DNA of 41,910 nt from Candidatus Saccharimonadota bacterium (GTDB lineage Bacteria; Patescibacteriota; Saccharimonadia; Saccharimonadales; Saccharimonadaceae), in NCBI GenBank assembly GCA_017434345.1, contig JAFRFM010000035.1, forward strand, positions 1 to 41,910, given 5' to 3'. The notes under the pieces were generated by a model. It did no database searches. It saw only the letters and a program-made list of their open reading frames with translations, and had not been told where the DNA came from. Of this stretch, positions 30,574 through 38,977 are shown piece after piece. Position 1 is the first letter of the stretch. Every line of letters starts with the position of its first letter. Made by a program: the position numbers and the translations under genes.

Positions 30574-30650
30574 GTGCCCATAGCTCAGCGGATTAGAGCA
30601 CTTGTCTTCGGAACAAGGGGTCGGGGGTTCGAATCCCTCTGGGCATACCA
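30574..30650 (+). tRNA. tRNA-Arg (TCG)
   Basis: A 77-nt cloverleaf: acceptor GTGCCCA/TGGGCAT (G1-U72 wobble), D arm TAGCTCAGCGGATTAGAGCA, anticodon stem CTTGT/ACAAG with loop CTTCGGA and anticodon TCG, T loop TTCGAAT and encoded CCA. It reads CGA and, depending on modification, other CGN codons. Confidence 0.95.
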
Positions 30651-30652
30651 TA

Positions 30653-30674
30653 GGCCAAAATGGTCTTATTTTTT
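30653..30674 (+). terminator. Possible weak terminator after tRNA-Arg
   Basis: GGCCA (30653-30657) can pair with TGGTC (30661-30665) across AAA, followed by TTATTTTTT. The stem is short with a wobble pair and the loop is tight, so this is uncertain. Confidence 0.35.
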
Positions 30675-30751
30675 ATAAAAATCACACTTCCACTCACAAA
30701 AATCTTATGCTATAATTAAGCAAAAGGGTTATATAATAAAGAGGTATTTTT

Positions 30752-31837
30752 ATGGATCCACTAGTCAGCGGACAAGCACATCATAATAAACATAAAACAA
30801 AAACGCCACCAACTACTATTAAACCAGCTAATTTTAGTCATCAGCCTACCTTTGGAGTAACTAGCTCATCGCCGAGCCGTTCGATCGCGGCAGAAAGCAC
30901 TCAGCCTTCCTATCGGGTATCTACCGACGACCCTACTCCGGCCGCGCATAATTTCGAGCATAGGGAATCTACCCAGTCCGAACATCCCGCTAGCTGCAGT
31001 TGTGCTCATTGTAAAAACTCGGTTGTAAAGACCGTCTTTGCCGTCCTTATCGTCGCCATTATTCTTATTCTCGGCGTCATCGGCGGAATCTACATTGACC
31101 GTGAAATCATTTTAAAATCTAAGGTTAATACCGAGCAGACCCGCGTAAACGACGCCGCAGTCGATGCCTTCGTCGAGTCGGACCTTATCGCTAAAGTTTC
31201 TTACCTTAGCATGGCGAACTCAGAGGAGCAGCCGGCCTACACTAGCTCCTATCGCGTTTCTAACTACGAGGGTATTTTCACCCGTTTTTTAGACAATACA
31301 TTTAACGACGCTGATAGATTAGGTGTCGCCGTCCACTCCCTTATGGACGAATACCAACCAGCAGATAATTCTCCATACGAGAACTTTCCAGAATACATCC
31401 CCGCCGCGCGCGTAAAAGAACGTTTTATCTCGATTTTCGGTACCGAGCCGAATATCGTCCCGTCTAATTATTGCCCTGGCTATATTTACGATAGTAGTAC
31501 CGATGTTTTCTACGTTACGAAAAAATGTGGTAATGCTGCTACTAATCCTGACCTAGCCTATAAGTCGGACGTATCAGTCGATGGCGATACTGCTACCGTT
31601 CGTCTCCGTATCGGCTCTGTTATTACGAAGGATACAGAAGAACCCGGTATTTATAACGATATCACCGCATCCGATACTAAAACTCGCATTAAAACCCCGG
31701 AACAGTTTGAATCCGACGAAGCCATGAACGCCTTTATGATTGACGAGAATAATTATGGCGATTTTACGGAATATATTGTTACTTTCTCGAAAAATTCTAA
31801 CGGTGATTACACCTTAAATAATGTAAGCAAGGCATAA
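30752..31837 (+). CDS. Membrane protein with cytoplasmic Cys motif, unknown
   Basis: A 361-residue bitopic protein. The N-terminal 80 residues are low in complexity with many His, Ser and Pro; CSCAHC (82-87) could bind a metal. A membrane helix (93-115) is followed by an outer domain (about 130-361) with a predicted alpha/beta character and cysteines at about 251 and 266. Immediately downstream, 6 bases away, is the pilus ATPase, so cotranscription and a role in pilus function are plausible but unproven. The promoter has extended -10 TATGCTATAAT (30706-30716) and a GAGGT ribosome site (30741-30745). Confidence 0.6.
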   Translation: MDPLVSGQAHHNKHKTKTPPTTIKPANFSHQPTFGVTSSSPSRSIAAESTQPSYRVSTDDPTPAAHNFEHRESTQSEHPASCSCAHCKNSVVKTVFAVLIVAIILILGVIGGIYIDREIILKSKVNTEQTRVNDAAVDAFVESDLIAKVSYLSMANSEEQPAYTSSYRVSNYEGIFTRFLDNTFNDADRLGVAVHSLMDEYQPADNSPYENFPEYIPAARVKERFISIFGTEPNIVPSNYCPGYIYDSSTDVFYVTKKCGNAATNPDLAYKSDVSVDGDTATVRLRIGSVITKDTEEPGIYNDITASDTKTRIKTPEQFESDEAMNAFMIDENNYGDFTEYIVTFSKNSNGDYTLNNVSKA

Positions 31838-31843
31838 TATCGA

Positions 31844-33475
31844 ATGGATGAATCCGAGATACAGCGCAAACGTCGCGATAATGAGGAACAGGCTACCGCT
31901 AGTCGCGCTCGCATTCTCGGTTTTCCATACTTAGATACTAGAAGTTTTGAACACACCCTACCACTTGTCCACGGAGTTCTTGACAAGCAAGAAATGCGTA
32001 AGAACTTCATCATCCCCGTCCAAAAGGGTGCAAACGGCGAAAGTTACCAATTTATCATCACCTCTCAAACCCCGCGTAGTTTCATCCAGAAACTTCGTGC
32101 CGACTATGAAGCTGAGGGTCAACGCGTAGATTTCTTCCTAGTTAGTAATTCCGCTTTCCAGGTTTTTATGCTTCGCCACGATCCTCCGCAGGAAGTACAT
32201 TATGACGATATCCGTATCTCTGATGAGGGCGATTCCGAGACTATCGCTAGCGTTTCGCAGACTCTAGACAGCGTTTCTACCGAAAAAGTCTTCGATTTCC
32301 TTCTCGACCAAGCCGATAAACTCGGCGCCTCCGATATCCATATCGAAAATCTACGTCAAGAAATTCGCATCCGCATGCGTGTTGACGGTATTCTCCACCC
32401 CGTCGCAAACCTTTCTCGCGACCGCTACCGTGTCATTATGGGCGAACTTTCTAGCCGTGCAGGAGTTTCTTCTGCAGCAAACACCCCGCAATCTGGCCAC
32501 ATGCAAAAGGATATTACTAGAAACGGTGTAACTCACCTCTTAAACATCCGTGTCGAAACTGTCCCGACAATGTACGGTCAGGATGCTGTTCTTCGTCTCT
32601 TTAACTTCGACGAAAGCCTATTAAATCTCGACCTTCTCGGCCTTTCTAAGGAAGAGCGTAAAGAGGTTGATGAAGTCATCTCGCACCCTCGCGGCCTCGT
32701 TCTCATGGTCGGACCTACCGGCTCTGGTAAATCTACTACTCTTTACTCTATTATTAACGCTTTAAATACTACGGACCGTAAGATTATCACTCTTGAGGAC
32801 CCGGTGGAATATGGTATTACTGGTATTTCGCAAATTCCAATCGACACTACTAATGGTCAAAGTTTCGGTGACGGTCTGCGTTCCGTTCTCCGTCTCGATC
32901 CGGATGTCGTGATGGTCGGCGAGATTCGTGATGCTGATACTGCCCGTACCGCTATCCAGGCTTCTATCACTGGCCACCTCGTTCTTAGTTCTTTCCACGC
33001 TAATACTACTGCCGCCGCCTTTTCCCGTATGATTGATCTCATCGGCACCAACCCAATTTTCAGTAGCAGTATCCGCCTCGTTATCGCTCAGCGCCTTGTC
33101 CGCAAGCTCTCTGATACGAAACAGGCCTATACCCCTGATGAAGCTACCGCTAGATACATCCGCGAAACCTTTAAGGGTGTCCCAGAGGAAGTCCTCCGCG
33201 ACCATAATGTCAATTTAGACAATCTCACCCTCTATAAACCAGTTCCAAACAGCGAAGATGATCCGTTTGGCTATAAGGGACGCACCGTTATCATGGAACA
33301 GCTTATCGTTTCCGAGGAAATTCAGGCTTATATCAGGGGCGACGTCCAAGATATTAACACCGATGCCATCGAAAAGACCGCTAAAAAACTCGGTATGCTC
33401 ACTCTCGAACAGAAGGGAATACTCGCCGCATTAAGGGGTGATACCTCTCTTGAAGAAGTTTCCCGCGTAATTTAG
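31844..33475 (+). CDS. pilB: Type IV pilus assembly ATPase (PilB/GspE family)
   Basis: A 543-residue secretion ATPase that powers pilus extension. It has a short N-terminal domain (about 1-130), the N2 domain (DQADKLGASDIHIENL at about 155-170), Walker A GPTGSGKST (290-298), Asp box TLEDPVEYG, Walker B LRLDPDVVMVGEIRD (about 347-361) and the His box GHLVLSSFHANT. The four-cysteine zinc motif usual between the His box and the GYxGR signature is missing (the segment RLVRKLSDTKQAYT lacks it); the GYKGR element is kept. It supplies the motor for the pilins encoded at 9593-13450, which lack one of their own. The symbol is by family, not proven orthology. Confidence 0.9.
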   Translation: MDESEIQRKRRDNEEQATASRARILGFPYLDTRSFEHTLPLVHGVLDKQEMRKNFIIPVQKGANGESYQFIITSQTPRSFIQKLRADYEAEGQRVDFFLVSNSAFQVFMLRHDPPQEVHYDDIRISDEGDSETIASVSQTLDSVSTEKVFDFLLDQADKLGASDIHIENLRQEIRIRMRVDGILHPVANLSRDRYRVIMGELSSRAGVSSAANTPQSGHMQKDITRNGVTHLLNIRVETVPTMYGQDAVLRLFNFDESLLNLDLLGLSKEERKEVDEVISHPRGLVLMVGPTGSGKSTTLYSIINALNTTDRKIITLEDPVEYGITGISQIPIDTTNGQSFGDGLRSVLRLDPDVVMVGEIRDADTARTAIQASITGHLVLSSFHANTTAAAFSRMIDLIGTNPIFSSSIRLVIAQRLVRKLSDTKQAYTPDEATARYIRETFKGVPEEVLRDHNVNLDNLTLYKPVPNSEDDPFGYKGRTVIMEQLIVSEEIQAYIRGDVQDINTDAIEKTAKKLGMLTLEQKGILAALRGDTSLEEVSRVI

Positions 33476-33509
33476 CCTTTTACCCCTTTTCTTTTTCGTA
33501 AAAGTATGT

Positions 33510-33515
33510 TAAAAT
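33510..33515 (+). promoter_or_regulatory. Extended -10 of rplS
   Basis: TAAAAT preceded by TATGT, 30 bases before the rplS start. No convincing -35 is present. Confidence 0.4.
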
Positions 33516-33545
33516 AGGTCAAGTGTTAATATAAAAGGCTAAATT

Positions 33546-34001
33546 ATGAGTTTTTCTATTCTAAAGAAGATCGGTGACGAGCAGAAGAAGAAAGCTGTGG
33601 TGGATGTTCGTTCAGGTGATACCGTTAAAGTCACCCAAAAAATCAAGGAAGGCGAAAAATTCCGCCTACAGGTATTCGAAGGTGTCGTTATCCGTACCGA
33701 CCGTAAGGATTCCCATACCGCTAGAATTACCGTCCGTAAAATCGCAAGTGGCGTTGGTGTAGAGAAATCTTTCCTTATCCATAGCCCGCTAATCGAGAAA
33801 ATCGAAATTGTCAAGCGCGCTAAGGTTCGCCGCAAGAATCTCAGCTACCTCCGTGAGCGTTCCGGTAAATCCGCTCGTCTTACTGCGAAGAACTTCGACC
33901 GTACCGCGGTAAACGACGTTACCGTCGTCGAAGAAACTCCTGCGGAGAAACCTGAAGAAACTCCTGCTACCGAAGAAAAACCAGCAGAAGCTACTGCCTA
34001 A
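33546..34001 (+). CDS. rplS: Ribosomal protein L19
   Basis: A 151-residue L19, which sits at the 30S-50S interface. The conserved core (about 16-110) shows VRSGDTVKVTQKIKEG, FRLQVFEGVVI, TVRKIASGVGVEKSFLIHSP and KVRRKNLSYLRERSGKSARL. The C-terminal about 25 residues are an acidic Glu/Pro/Ala-rich extension not present in E. coli L19 (115). The usual partners (rpsP, rimM, trmD) are not adjacent. The structured element copy 2 starts 26 bases after the stop. Confidence 0.95.
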   Translation: MSFSILKKIGDEQKKKAVVDVRSGDTVKVTQKIKEGEKFRLQVFEGVVIRTDRKDSHTARITVRKIASGVGVEKSFLIHSPLIEKIEIVKRAKVRRKNLSYLRERSGKSARLTAKNFDRTAVNDVTVVEETPAEKPEETPATEEKPAEATA

Positions 34002-34027
34002 CTATCGCTAATTGGCAAACTGCAACA

Positions 34028-34149
34028 GACAAGCAAAGAAGAAGTCTTTTCGTAAGCGTGTGCGCCGAAGCTCGGCGCACAGCAAGCGAGCCCTGTAAAG
34101 ACAGGCGCTCGCGCAGCGGGCTTACGAAAGGACTTCTTCTTTGCTTGTC
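34028..34149 (+). ncRNA. Structured 3WJ element, copy 2 (122 nt)
   Basis: P1 is a 30-bp stem with one G-U (34028-34057/34120-34149). P2 is GTGCGCCGA/TCGGCGCAC (34060-34068/34072-34080). P3 (34086-34096/34101-34112, one bulged C) ends in the same CCTGTAAAGACAGG as copy 1. It begins 26 bases after rplS and ends 11 bases before the RNase J -35 box. It has no U-tract, so it is not a standard terminator. Strand is inferred. Confidence 0.65.
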
Positions 34150-34159
34150 GAGGCTGGGG

Positions 34160-34188
34160 TTGCAAAAAAATGTAATCTTTGCTATAAT
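34160..34188 (+). promoter_or_regulatory. RNase J promoter
   Basis: TTGCAA (34160-34165), 17-base spacer, TATAAT (34183-34188) with TTTGC before it. The leader is about 80 nt and begins with an AGTATCAA (34192-34199)/TTGATACT (34237-34244) stem right at the predicted start. Confidence 0.7.
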
Positions 34189-34273
34189 AAGAGTATCAAT
34201 AATTCTTGTACTGGTGTCTATCTGCGGAGGTAACGCTTGATACTAGTTCGATGTAAAAAAGGAAATTAATATA

Positions 34274-36478
34274 GTGAATCAACAAGAACAAGAGCGCCGT
34301 GCTCGTCTTATGGAAATGAGCAAACAGCGCCTACCAAAAATTAAAAAAGACTTCGAAGAGCGCCAGAAAAACGCTTCCGTATCTGTTGATGCCTTTGAAG
34401 AGGTTCAAAATCGCCATTTTAACAGCAATTTTGAAAAAGGTGGGAAAGATGCCCACTTAACGACTAAAACCTCTAAAAAGGCCCGTAAAACGCCTCAGAA
34501 GGCAAATTCGGCTAAAAAACCTGTTAAAAATCCGCCAAAACAGCCGAAAAAGGCCTCTAAAAAGTCAAAAAAGGCTAAAGTCCCAGAGGAGCGTAAGGTA
34601 AATCTCTCTGTTTCTACTAGAAAAGGCGAGATGGTACACCACCAGCGTATGCTTTCGCAAGATGTAAATGCCCAGGCAACGCAGCACATTATCGGTATCC
34701 CTGTTAATAAAAGCCGTTATAACGGTTATGAGGGAACACAAGTTACTCACGCCCGCCTAAAATCTAGCCGCCCAGACCCTGACGCGGTCAGAATCATCCC
34801 TATCGGCGGCGTTGGCGAGTTTGGTATCGGTAAAAATATGACCGTAGTCGAATATAAATCTGAAATGATTATTATCGATATGGGCGTTCTCTTCGCCGGA
34901 GATGATTACCCAGGGGTAAATTATCTAATCCCTGATATAAAATACCTCGAAGATAACCGCGATAAGGTAAAGGCGATTCTCTTCACTCATGCCCACCTCG
35001 ACCATATCGGCGCCTGCCGCCACCTTCTCCCGAAGTTTGATCCGCTCACCCCTATCTACGGCACGGAATATACTATCGGCATGATTAAGAAACAGATGTC
35101 CGAGCTAGATGATGTCCCGGAGCTTAATTATCAGACCGTAAAACCTCTCGAGCATGTAAAATATCAAGTTTCCGAGCACATGTCCGTCGAATTTATTCAT
35201 GTACTCCACTCTATTCCTGGCTCTACCGCCATCGTAGTCCGTACGCCTAATGGCACTATCTACTTCTCTGGGGACTGGCGCGCCGAATCTAACCCTATGG
35301 GTACTCAGGCTGACTATGCGCGTATGGACGAAATCGTAAATAAAGAGGGAATTGCCCTCATGGTCAATGAATCGACTAATATCGAGTCTCCCGGCCATCA
35401 TCCGCACTCCGAGTACGATATTCAAGATAGCTTCGGCCGTGTCATGGACCATTACGCTAGTGGTCGCATCATCGTTTCTTGTTTCTCGTCCCAGGTTTCT
35501 CGTATCCAATCTGTCCTGAAAGATGCCGCCGACCGCGGACGTAAAGTTGCCTTCGCTGGTTTTTCTATGATAAATAACGTTGAAGTCGCCCTCCGTGCCC
35601 GTGAAATTAAAGTTCCAAAAGACACAATCATGAAAATGGAAGACATCGTCAAACTCCCAGACGATAAGGTTACCATTGTTTGTACCGGTTCTCAGGGTGA
35701 GCTAAATGCTGTGTTAAACCGTATGGTTACCGGTGCGCATAAGTATATCAAGATTAAACCTACCGATACTATCGTCTTTTCGTCTAACCCCATCCCCGGC
35801 AATGAACCTCATGTCACGAGTACTGTTGATGGTCTACTTCGCGAGGGCGCTCAGGTTATTCAAAATGGTAAGACTCAGCTTACTAATATCGGTCCGCTCC
35901 ACCTTTCCGGCCACGCCTACTACGAGGAACATGTCGATTTAATCGAACGCTTGCAACCTCTAAATTATATGCCATATCACGGTGAATTTCACATGCTTGA
36001 ACATAGCGCCGAGATGGCAGAGAATGTTATTGGTATCCCTCGCGAACGCATTATCGTCTCGGATGATGGCGATATTGTTGAACTATTGCCTAATAAGACT
36101 ATCCGTAAAAATGGCCGTATCCACTCTGGGAATAAACTTTACGACGACGCCGACCAACCTGTCCATGAAGCTGTCGTAAAAGACCGTATCCATATTTCTC
36201 GTGAAGGTATTTTCGTGATTATTCTTACCCTATCAAAGAAGACCGGTCATCTAGTAAAGACCCCGGATATCGTTTCCCGCGCCTTTATCTATCTCGATAA
36301 TTCTGAGGAACTTATCGGTAAAATCCGCCACTATCTCCGCCAAAAGACCGATAAGTCTATCTCTTCCGACCCTGACCTAAAGGTATTAAAAGACGAAATT
36401 AAAGACGACGTTACGCATATCCTCTTCGATGCTACTGGTCATACCCCAATTGTTATTCCGGTTATCAATAAGGTCTAA
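34274..36478 (+). CDS. rnj: Ribonuclease J with long basic N-terminus
   Basis: A 734-residue metallo-beta-lactamase/beta-CASP nuclease that trims and degrades RNA from the 5' end and can cut internally. Residues 1-170 are a Lys-rich extension with a KKPxK-type repeat region (about 65-105), not part of the standard enzyme of about 555 residues, and are likely an RNA-binding tail. The catalytic core starts at about 171 (VRIIPIGGVGEFGIGKNM) with HAHLDH at 239-244; the beta-CASP domain and a C-terminal domain follow. The start is GTG at 34274, preceded by AAGGA. It is single-gene, with its own promoter and a structured leader that may allow self-control. Confidence 0.93.
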   Translation: MNQQEQERRARLMEMSKQRLPKIKKDFEERQKNASVSVDAFEEVQNRHFNSNFEKGGKDAHLTTKTSKKARKTPQKANSAKKPVKNPPKQPKKASKKSKKAKVPEERKVNLSVSTRKGEMVHHQRMLSQDVNAQATQHIIGIPVNKSRYNGYEGTQVTHARLKSSRPDPDAVRIIPIGGVGEFGIGKNMTVVEYKSEMIIIDMGVLFAGDDYPGVNYLIPDIKYLEDNRDKVKAILFTHAHLDHIGACRHLLPKFDPLTPIYGTEYTIGMIKKQMSELDDVPELNYQTVKPLEHVKYQVSEHMSVEFIHVLHSIPGSTAIVVRTPNGTIYFSGDWRAESNPMGTQADYARMDEIVNKEGIALMVNESTNIESPGHHPHSEYDIQDSFGRVMDHYASGRIIVSCFSSQVSRIQSVLKDAADRGRKVAFAGFSMINNVEVALRAREIKVPKDTIMKMEDIVKLPDDKVTIVCTGSQGELNAVLNRMVTGAHKYIKIKPTDTIVFSSNPIPGNEPHVTSTVDGLLREGAQVIQNGKTQLTNIGPLHLSGHAYYEEHVDLIERLQPLNYMPYHGEFHMLEHSAEMAENVIGIPRERIIVSDDGDIVELLPNKTIRKNGRIHSGNKLYDDADQPVHEAVVKDRIHISREGIFVIILTLSKKTGHLVKTPDIVSRAFIYLDNSEELIGKIRHYLRQKTDKSISSDPDLKVLKDEIKDDVTHILFDATGHTPIVIPVINKV

Positions 36479-36624
36479 TATATAACTTCACCGGCGAAAA
36501 CCGCACCGATACTTCCGATCCAGCCTGGCAAAGACTAGGTAGTAATACTAACCCCGTCCGTTGCGTAGTCTACAAAACTCTAACTAAGACTTCCTACCCC
36601 GTTGCCTTTTCGCCTCGCTCCTAA
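36472..36624 (+). pseudogene. Decayed 3' end of a surface-protein gene
   Basis: An open frame without a start codon encodes about 50 residues with biased composition (YNFTGENRTDTSDPAW, then GSNTNPVRCVVYK) and runs to a TAA at 36622-36624, directly after the RNase J stop. The VRCV ending is typical of the FISUMP-type domain (Fibrobacter succinogenes major paralogous) on many CPR surface proteins. The fragment lies on the strand opposite to the CmpB-like gene and overlaps its 3' end by about 40 bases. Likely a relic left after deletion. Confidence 0.45.
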
Positions 36625-37231
36625 TCTCATGAAACTTTTTCTCAAACGCCTTCGAATCTTCCTCAGAAACAGTCTTCCTATTCCTTAGCATCATTCTTAT
36701 TACGCCTTGCCGTTTCTTGCCCTCAAGTGCTACTTTCCATGCGAAAAACGTATCTATCAGCATTATCGCCAACCCGGAAAACGCGATAATCAGTACTGCC
36801 GCCGGCGAAAGCCACGCCATAAAATTATTAACCATTGGCTGTAACACATAAATTATTACACATCCCCCGAAGCCAAACGCAAACGAATTCCTCGCGCAGA
36901 TTCTTCCGTTTAAATTATATTCATCAGAATCCGTATAGTCCCATAACTTTAGCTTAAACAGTTTCTCTAATAAATAACTCGCAAAATATTCTATGCTTGA
37001 GCATATTAACATTGCCGCAAGATATACCAATACAACATTATCTCGAAATGGCCACATTATCGCGACTAACAAAATGCTTCCAAATCCATAAATCGGACAC
37101 CACGGTCCGAATAGCATGCCCCTCCCAACTAACTTCTTCTGCCTTAGCGAGCACCATATCACCTCTAAAATATATCCCCCGATTGAGTAAATAAAGAAGT
37201 ACAAAATCCATTTAGAGATTTCTTCTAGCAT
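36584..37231 (-). CDS. CmpB-like (PF06541-type) membrane protein
   Basis: A 215-residue protein with about five membrane helices. GMLFGPWCPIYGFGSI and the later NGRI sequence (about 109-112) with EYFASYLLEKLF match the family annotated as putative ABC-transporter type IV/CmpB. No ATPase partner is adjacent, so transport is unproven. TTGTCA (37261-37266), 17 bases, TATAAT (37238-37243), 6 bases, ATG: a leaderless promoter divergent from iscS. Confidence 0.75.
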   Translation of the reverse strand: MLEEISKWILYFFIYSIGGYILEVIWCSLRQKKLVGRGMLFGPWCPIYGFGSILLVAIMWPFRDNVVLVYLAAMLICSSIEYFASYLLEKLFKLKLWDYTDSDEYNLNGRICARNSFAFGFGGCVIIYVLQPMVNNFMAWLSPAAVLIIAFSGLAIMLIDTFFAWKVALEGKKRQGVIRMMLRNRKTVSEEDSKAFEKKFHEIRSEAKRQRGRKS

Positions 37232-37308
37232 ATCTATATTATACCCTAATTATAGGTAATTGACAAGTCCTAACTCTAACAGGGAAAAAGTGGTATAATA
37301 AAGGTATA

Positions 37309-38460
37309 ATGATTTACCTAGACTATGCCGCAACCGTCCCGATGTTACCAGAAGTCTTAGAAGCTATACATAAGGCCGAGGAAAAATATTTCGCAAACGC
37401 CTCCGCTCTGCATACTCCTGGACATCTCGCTATGAACGAAATCGAACACGCTCGTGAACTCTTAGCAAAAGCGATTAACGCCGAGCCGTCGGAAATTATT
37501 TTTACCTCTAGCGCTAGCGAATCTAATAATACCATCATTCGTACTTTCTCCGGCCACAGAATTGAAACTTCTCCTATTGAGCATCATTCCATTATTGAAG
37601 TTGCGCAAAAGTCTTCCGGCGATAAACTTCCGAAATTATATTCCTATATGCTCGCTAATAATGAAATCGGCGAAATTCAAGACCTTAGTAAAATCATTGA
37701 AGAAGCTGAAAAAATCCCTACTCCGCAACACTCGGAGCTTTTCGAGCCAAAGACCGAATGGGGGAAACCTCTTGTTACCGACCGTCGCGGTGCCTATCTC
37801 CACTCCGACCTTACTCAGGTTCTCGGTAAGATTCCGATTGACGTCAAAAAATTACAGCTCGACTACGCAACTTTCAGCGCACATAAAATCGGTGGACCGG
37901 TCGGTGTCGGCGCACTTTATGTAAAAAATGGCGTTCCGTTCACTCCGCTCATCATCGGCGGGAATCAAGAACATAAGCGCCGTGGTGGCACCTATAACAC
38001 AATCGGCATTATTGGTTTCGGCGCGGCTCTAGAGGAGATGTTAGAAAAGAAAACTTGGGAGCAATATAACACGCGTATCCGTAATCTTCGTGATAAACTC
38101 GCAGCCGAAATTTTACAAAAAATCCCTGGCAGTAGCCTTAATACTAATCTCGAGCCGGGAAAATCACTCCCGAATATATTGAACGCTTCTTTCCGCGCCG
38201 CCGAAGGTGAGTCTATCCAACTTTACCTCGATGCCGAAGGGGTTATCGTTTCTACTGGTTCCGCCTGTGCTGCTGGCGATATCAAGCCTAGCCATGTCCT
38301 CATGGCAAAAACTGGTGATGCCGAAGTTGCGCACTCTTCTATCCGTTTCTCCTTTGGACTTGACAATACTGAAAAAGATGTTAAAACAGTTATGCAAGTT
38401 TTGCCAGGAATCGTCAAGCGTTTACAAGAAATTAGCACTATTAACATGGAGGAAAACTAA
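37309..38460 (+). CDS. iscS: Cysteine desulfurase
   Basis: A 383-residue PLP enzyme that releases sulphur from cysteine for Fe-S clusters and thiolation. Landmarks: DYAAT near the start, SPIEHHSI, NNEIGE, PLP-lysine in SAHKIGG (Lys193) and catalytic Cys320 in STGSACAAGD. It overlaps the start of the IscU gene by one base. An internal stretch of about 15 residues (about 138-155) between the NNEIG motif and the PLP region is longer than in E. coli IscS. No IscR, HscA or ferredoxin is next to it, so this is a minimal two-gene cluster. Confidence 0.95.
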   Translation: MIYLDYAATVPMLPEVLEAIHKAEEKYFANASALHTPGHLAMNEIEHARELLAKAINAEPSEIIFTSSASESNNTIIRTFSGHRIETSPIEHHSIIEVAQKSSGDKLPKLYSYMLANNEIGEIQDLSKIIEEAEKIPTPQHSELFEPKTEWGKPLVTDRRGAYLHSDLTQVLGKIPIDVKKLQLDYATFSAHKIGGPVGVGALYVKNGVPFTPLIIGGNQEHKRRGGTYNTIGIIGFGAALEEMLEKKTWEQYNTRIRNLRDKLAAEILQKIPGSSLNTNLEPGKSLPNILNASFRAAEGESIQLYLDAEGVIVSTGSACAAGDIKPSHVLMAKTGDAEVAHSSIRFSFGLDNTEKDVKTVMQVLPGIVKRLQEISTINMEEN

Positions 38461-38852
38461 TGGAAAATCAAGATTGGGTATATTCGGACATCGTAAAAGA
38501 GCACTTTTTACATCCAAAAAATTATCTAATGGGCGACGAAAGCAAGTTCGATTATGACGCCGTCGGCATCGTTGGCAATCCGATTTGTGGCGATCAGATG
38601 AAGATGTATATCAAGGTAAAAGATGATAAAATTGACGATCTTCGCTGGAAGACTTACGGCTGCGCCTCGGCCATCGCTTCCACTTCTGCCCTGTCCGAAC
38701 TCGCGAAAGGGAAGACTCTAGACGAAGCCCTAAAAATTGACGCGAAAGATATTGACGATTACCTCGGCAACCTGCCGAAACACAAGTTCCACTGCTCCGT
38801 CCTCGGCCACGAGGCCCTCGCCGACGCCATAAAAAATTACCGTGAACGGTAA
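38460..38852 (+). CDS. iscU: IscU/NifU-type Fe-S scaffold
   Basis: A 130-residue scaffold on which Fe-S clusters are built. All ligands are present: Cys43 and Asp45 in NPICGDQM, Cys68 in TYGCASAIASTSALSEL and Cys112 in HCSVLGHEAL. It is coupled to IscS by an ATG within the iscS stop. It ends 2 bases before the 3' end of the convergent tRNA-Leu. Confidence 0.93.
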   Translation: MENQDWVYSDIVKEHFLHPKNYLMGDESKFDYDAVGIVGNPICGDQMKMYIKVKDDKIDDLRWKTYGCASAIASTSALSELAKGKTLDEALKIDAKDIDDYLGNLPKHKFHCSVLGHEALADAIKNYRER

Positions 38853-38854
38853 CC

Positions 38855-38941
38855 TGGTGCCCGGAACAGGATTTGAACCCGCACTCTATTACTAGAACTA
38901 GTACCTGAAACTAGCGCGTCTACCAATTCCGCCACCCGGGC
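38855..38941 (-). tRNA. tRNA-Leu (CAG)
   Basis: An 87-nt class II tRNA on the minus strand. Acceptor GCCCGGG/TCCGGGC (G7-U66 wobble), anticodon stem CTAGT/ACTAG with loop TTCAGGT and anticodon CAG, an extended variable arm, T loop TTCAAAT and encoded CCA (38855-38857). Its promoter shows TATAAT (38951-38956) with ATATGG before it. Reads CTG. Confidence 0.95.
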
Positions 38942-38977
38942 AATACTTATATTATACCATATCTTAATTTCTATCTA

